From positions 2,480,001-2,544,000 of the forward strand of contig NC_088320.1 of NCBI RefSeq assembly GCF_910592395.1: DNA of 64,000 nt, read 5' to 3'. Under the pieces are notes generated by a model that saw nothing but the letters and a program-made list of their open reading frames with translations, was not told the DNA's origin and did not search any database. Numbering within the stretch: the stretch's first letter is position 1; each line of letters starts with the position of its first letter. Shown piece by piece: positions 63,886 to 64,000 of the stretch. The position numbers and the translations under genes are program-made. This stretch comes from Lineus longissimus (taxonomy: Eukaryota > Nemertea > Pilidiophora > Heteronemertea > Lineidae).

Positions 63886-64000
63886 CAGTAGAACCTCTCT
63901 ATTAAGGACACCCTCAGGACTGACAAGTGCTGTCCTTAATAGAGAGGTGTCCTGATTAGAAAGGTCAAATTGAATGGAAACACCCAATTTGGAACCCAAC
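63886..64000. mobile_element. Tigger/pogo-like MITE, copy 3 (cut by window end)
   Basis: Begins cagtagaacctctctattaa after a TA (63884-63885) and follows copy 2 (13018) closely until the window ends. Lies in the HPS3 intron after exon 17. Confidence 0.8.

Overview
The window is nuclear DNA from an animal, most likely a marine invertebrate (spiralian, ambulacrarian or cephalochordate; I cannot fix the phylum). The genes are split into many short exons with GT..AG introns, introns reach 20 kb, and the space between is full of short non-autonomous transposons, tRNA-headed SINEs and minisatellites. I see no prokaryotic, viral or CRISPR features and no transposase or reverse transcriptase reading frame.

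Layout. (1) 1-1.5 kb: two direct repeats with a SINE between them. (2) 1.5-3.0 kb, minus strand: 3' part of a gene for a small cysteine-rich, lysine-tailed protein of unknown function, with two competing terminal exons. (3) 3.0-7.1 kb: no gene, one piggyBac-like MITE. (4) 7.08-10.06 kb, minus: complete SLC30A-family zinc exporter (ZnT2/3/4/8 group), 7 coding exons, 538 aa. (5) 10.07-14.94 kb: divergent intergenic region with SLC30A promoter-like motifs, a foldback element and a Tigger-like MITE. (6) 14.94-47.18 kb, plus: complete SLC39A zinc importer of the LIV-1 group (ZIP6/ZIP10-like), 10 coding exons, 777 aa. Its first intron is about 20.6 kb and carries a 29-unit minisatellite, several foldback elements and a decayed duplicate of coding exon 2. 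(7) 50.26-53.46 kb, plus: complete ANKMY2 orthologue, 9 exons, 477 aa. (8) 55.99 kb to the right edge, plus: HPS3 (BLOC-2 subunit), 17 coding exons and 1064 codons visible, with the last exon(s) beyond the window.

How the genes relate. The zinc exporter and zinc importer lie head to head, about 4.9 kb between start codons, and have opposite effects on cytosolic zinc. HPS3 belongs to the machinery for lysosome-related organelles, compartments that ZnT2/3/4/8-type transporters load with zinc in other animals. ANKMY2 is a ciliary/Hedgehog-linked ankyrin-MYND protein. Any functional grouping is inference; the gene models rest on frame-consistent splicing read base by base and on recognition of the families.
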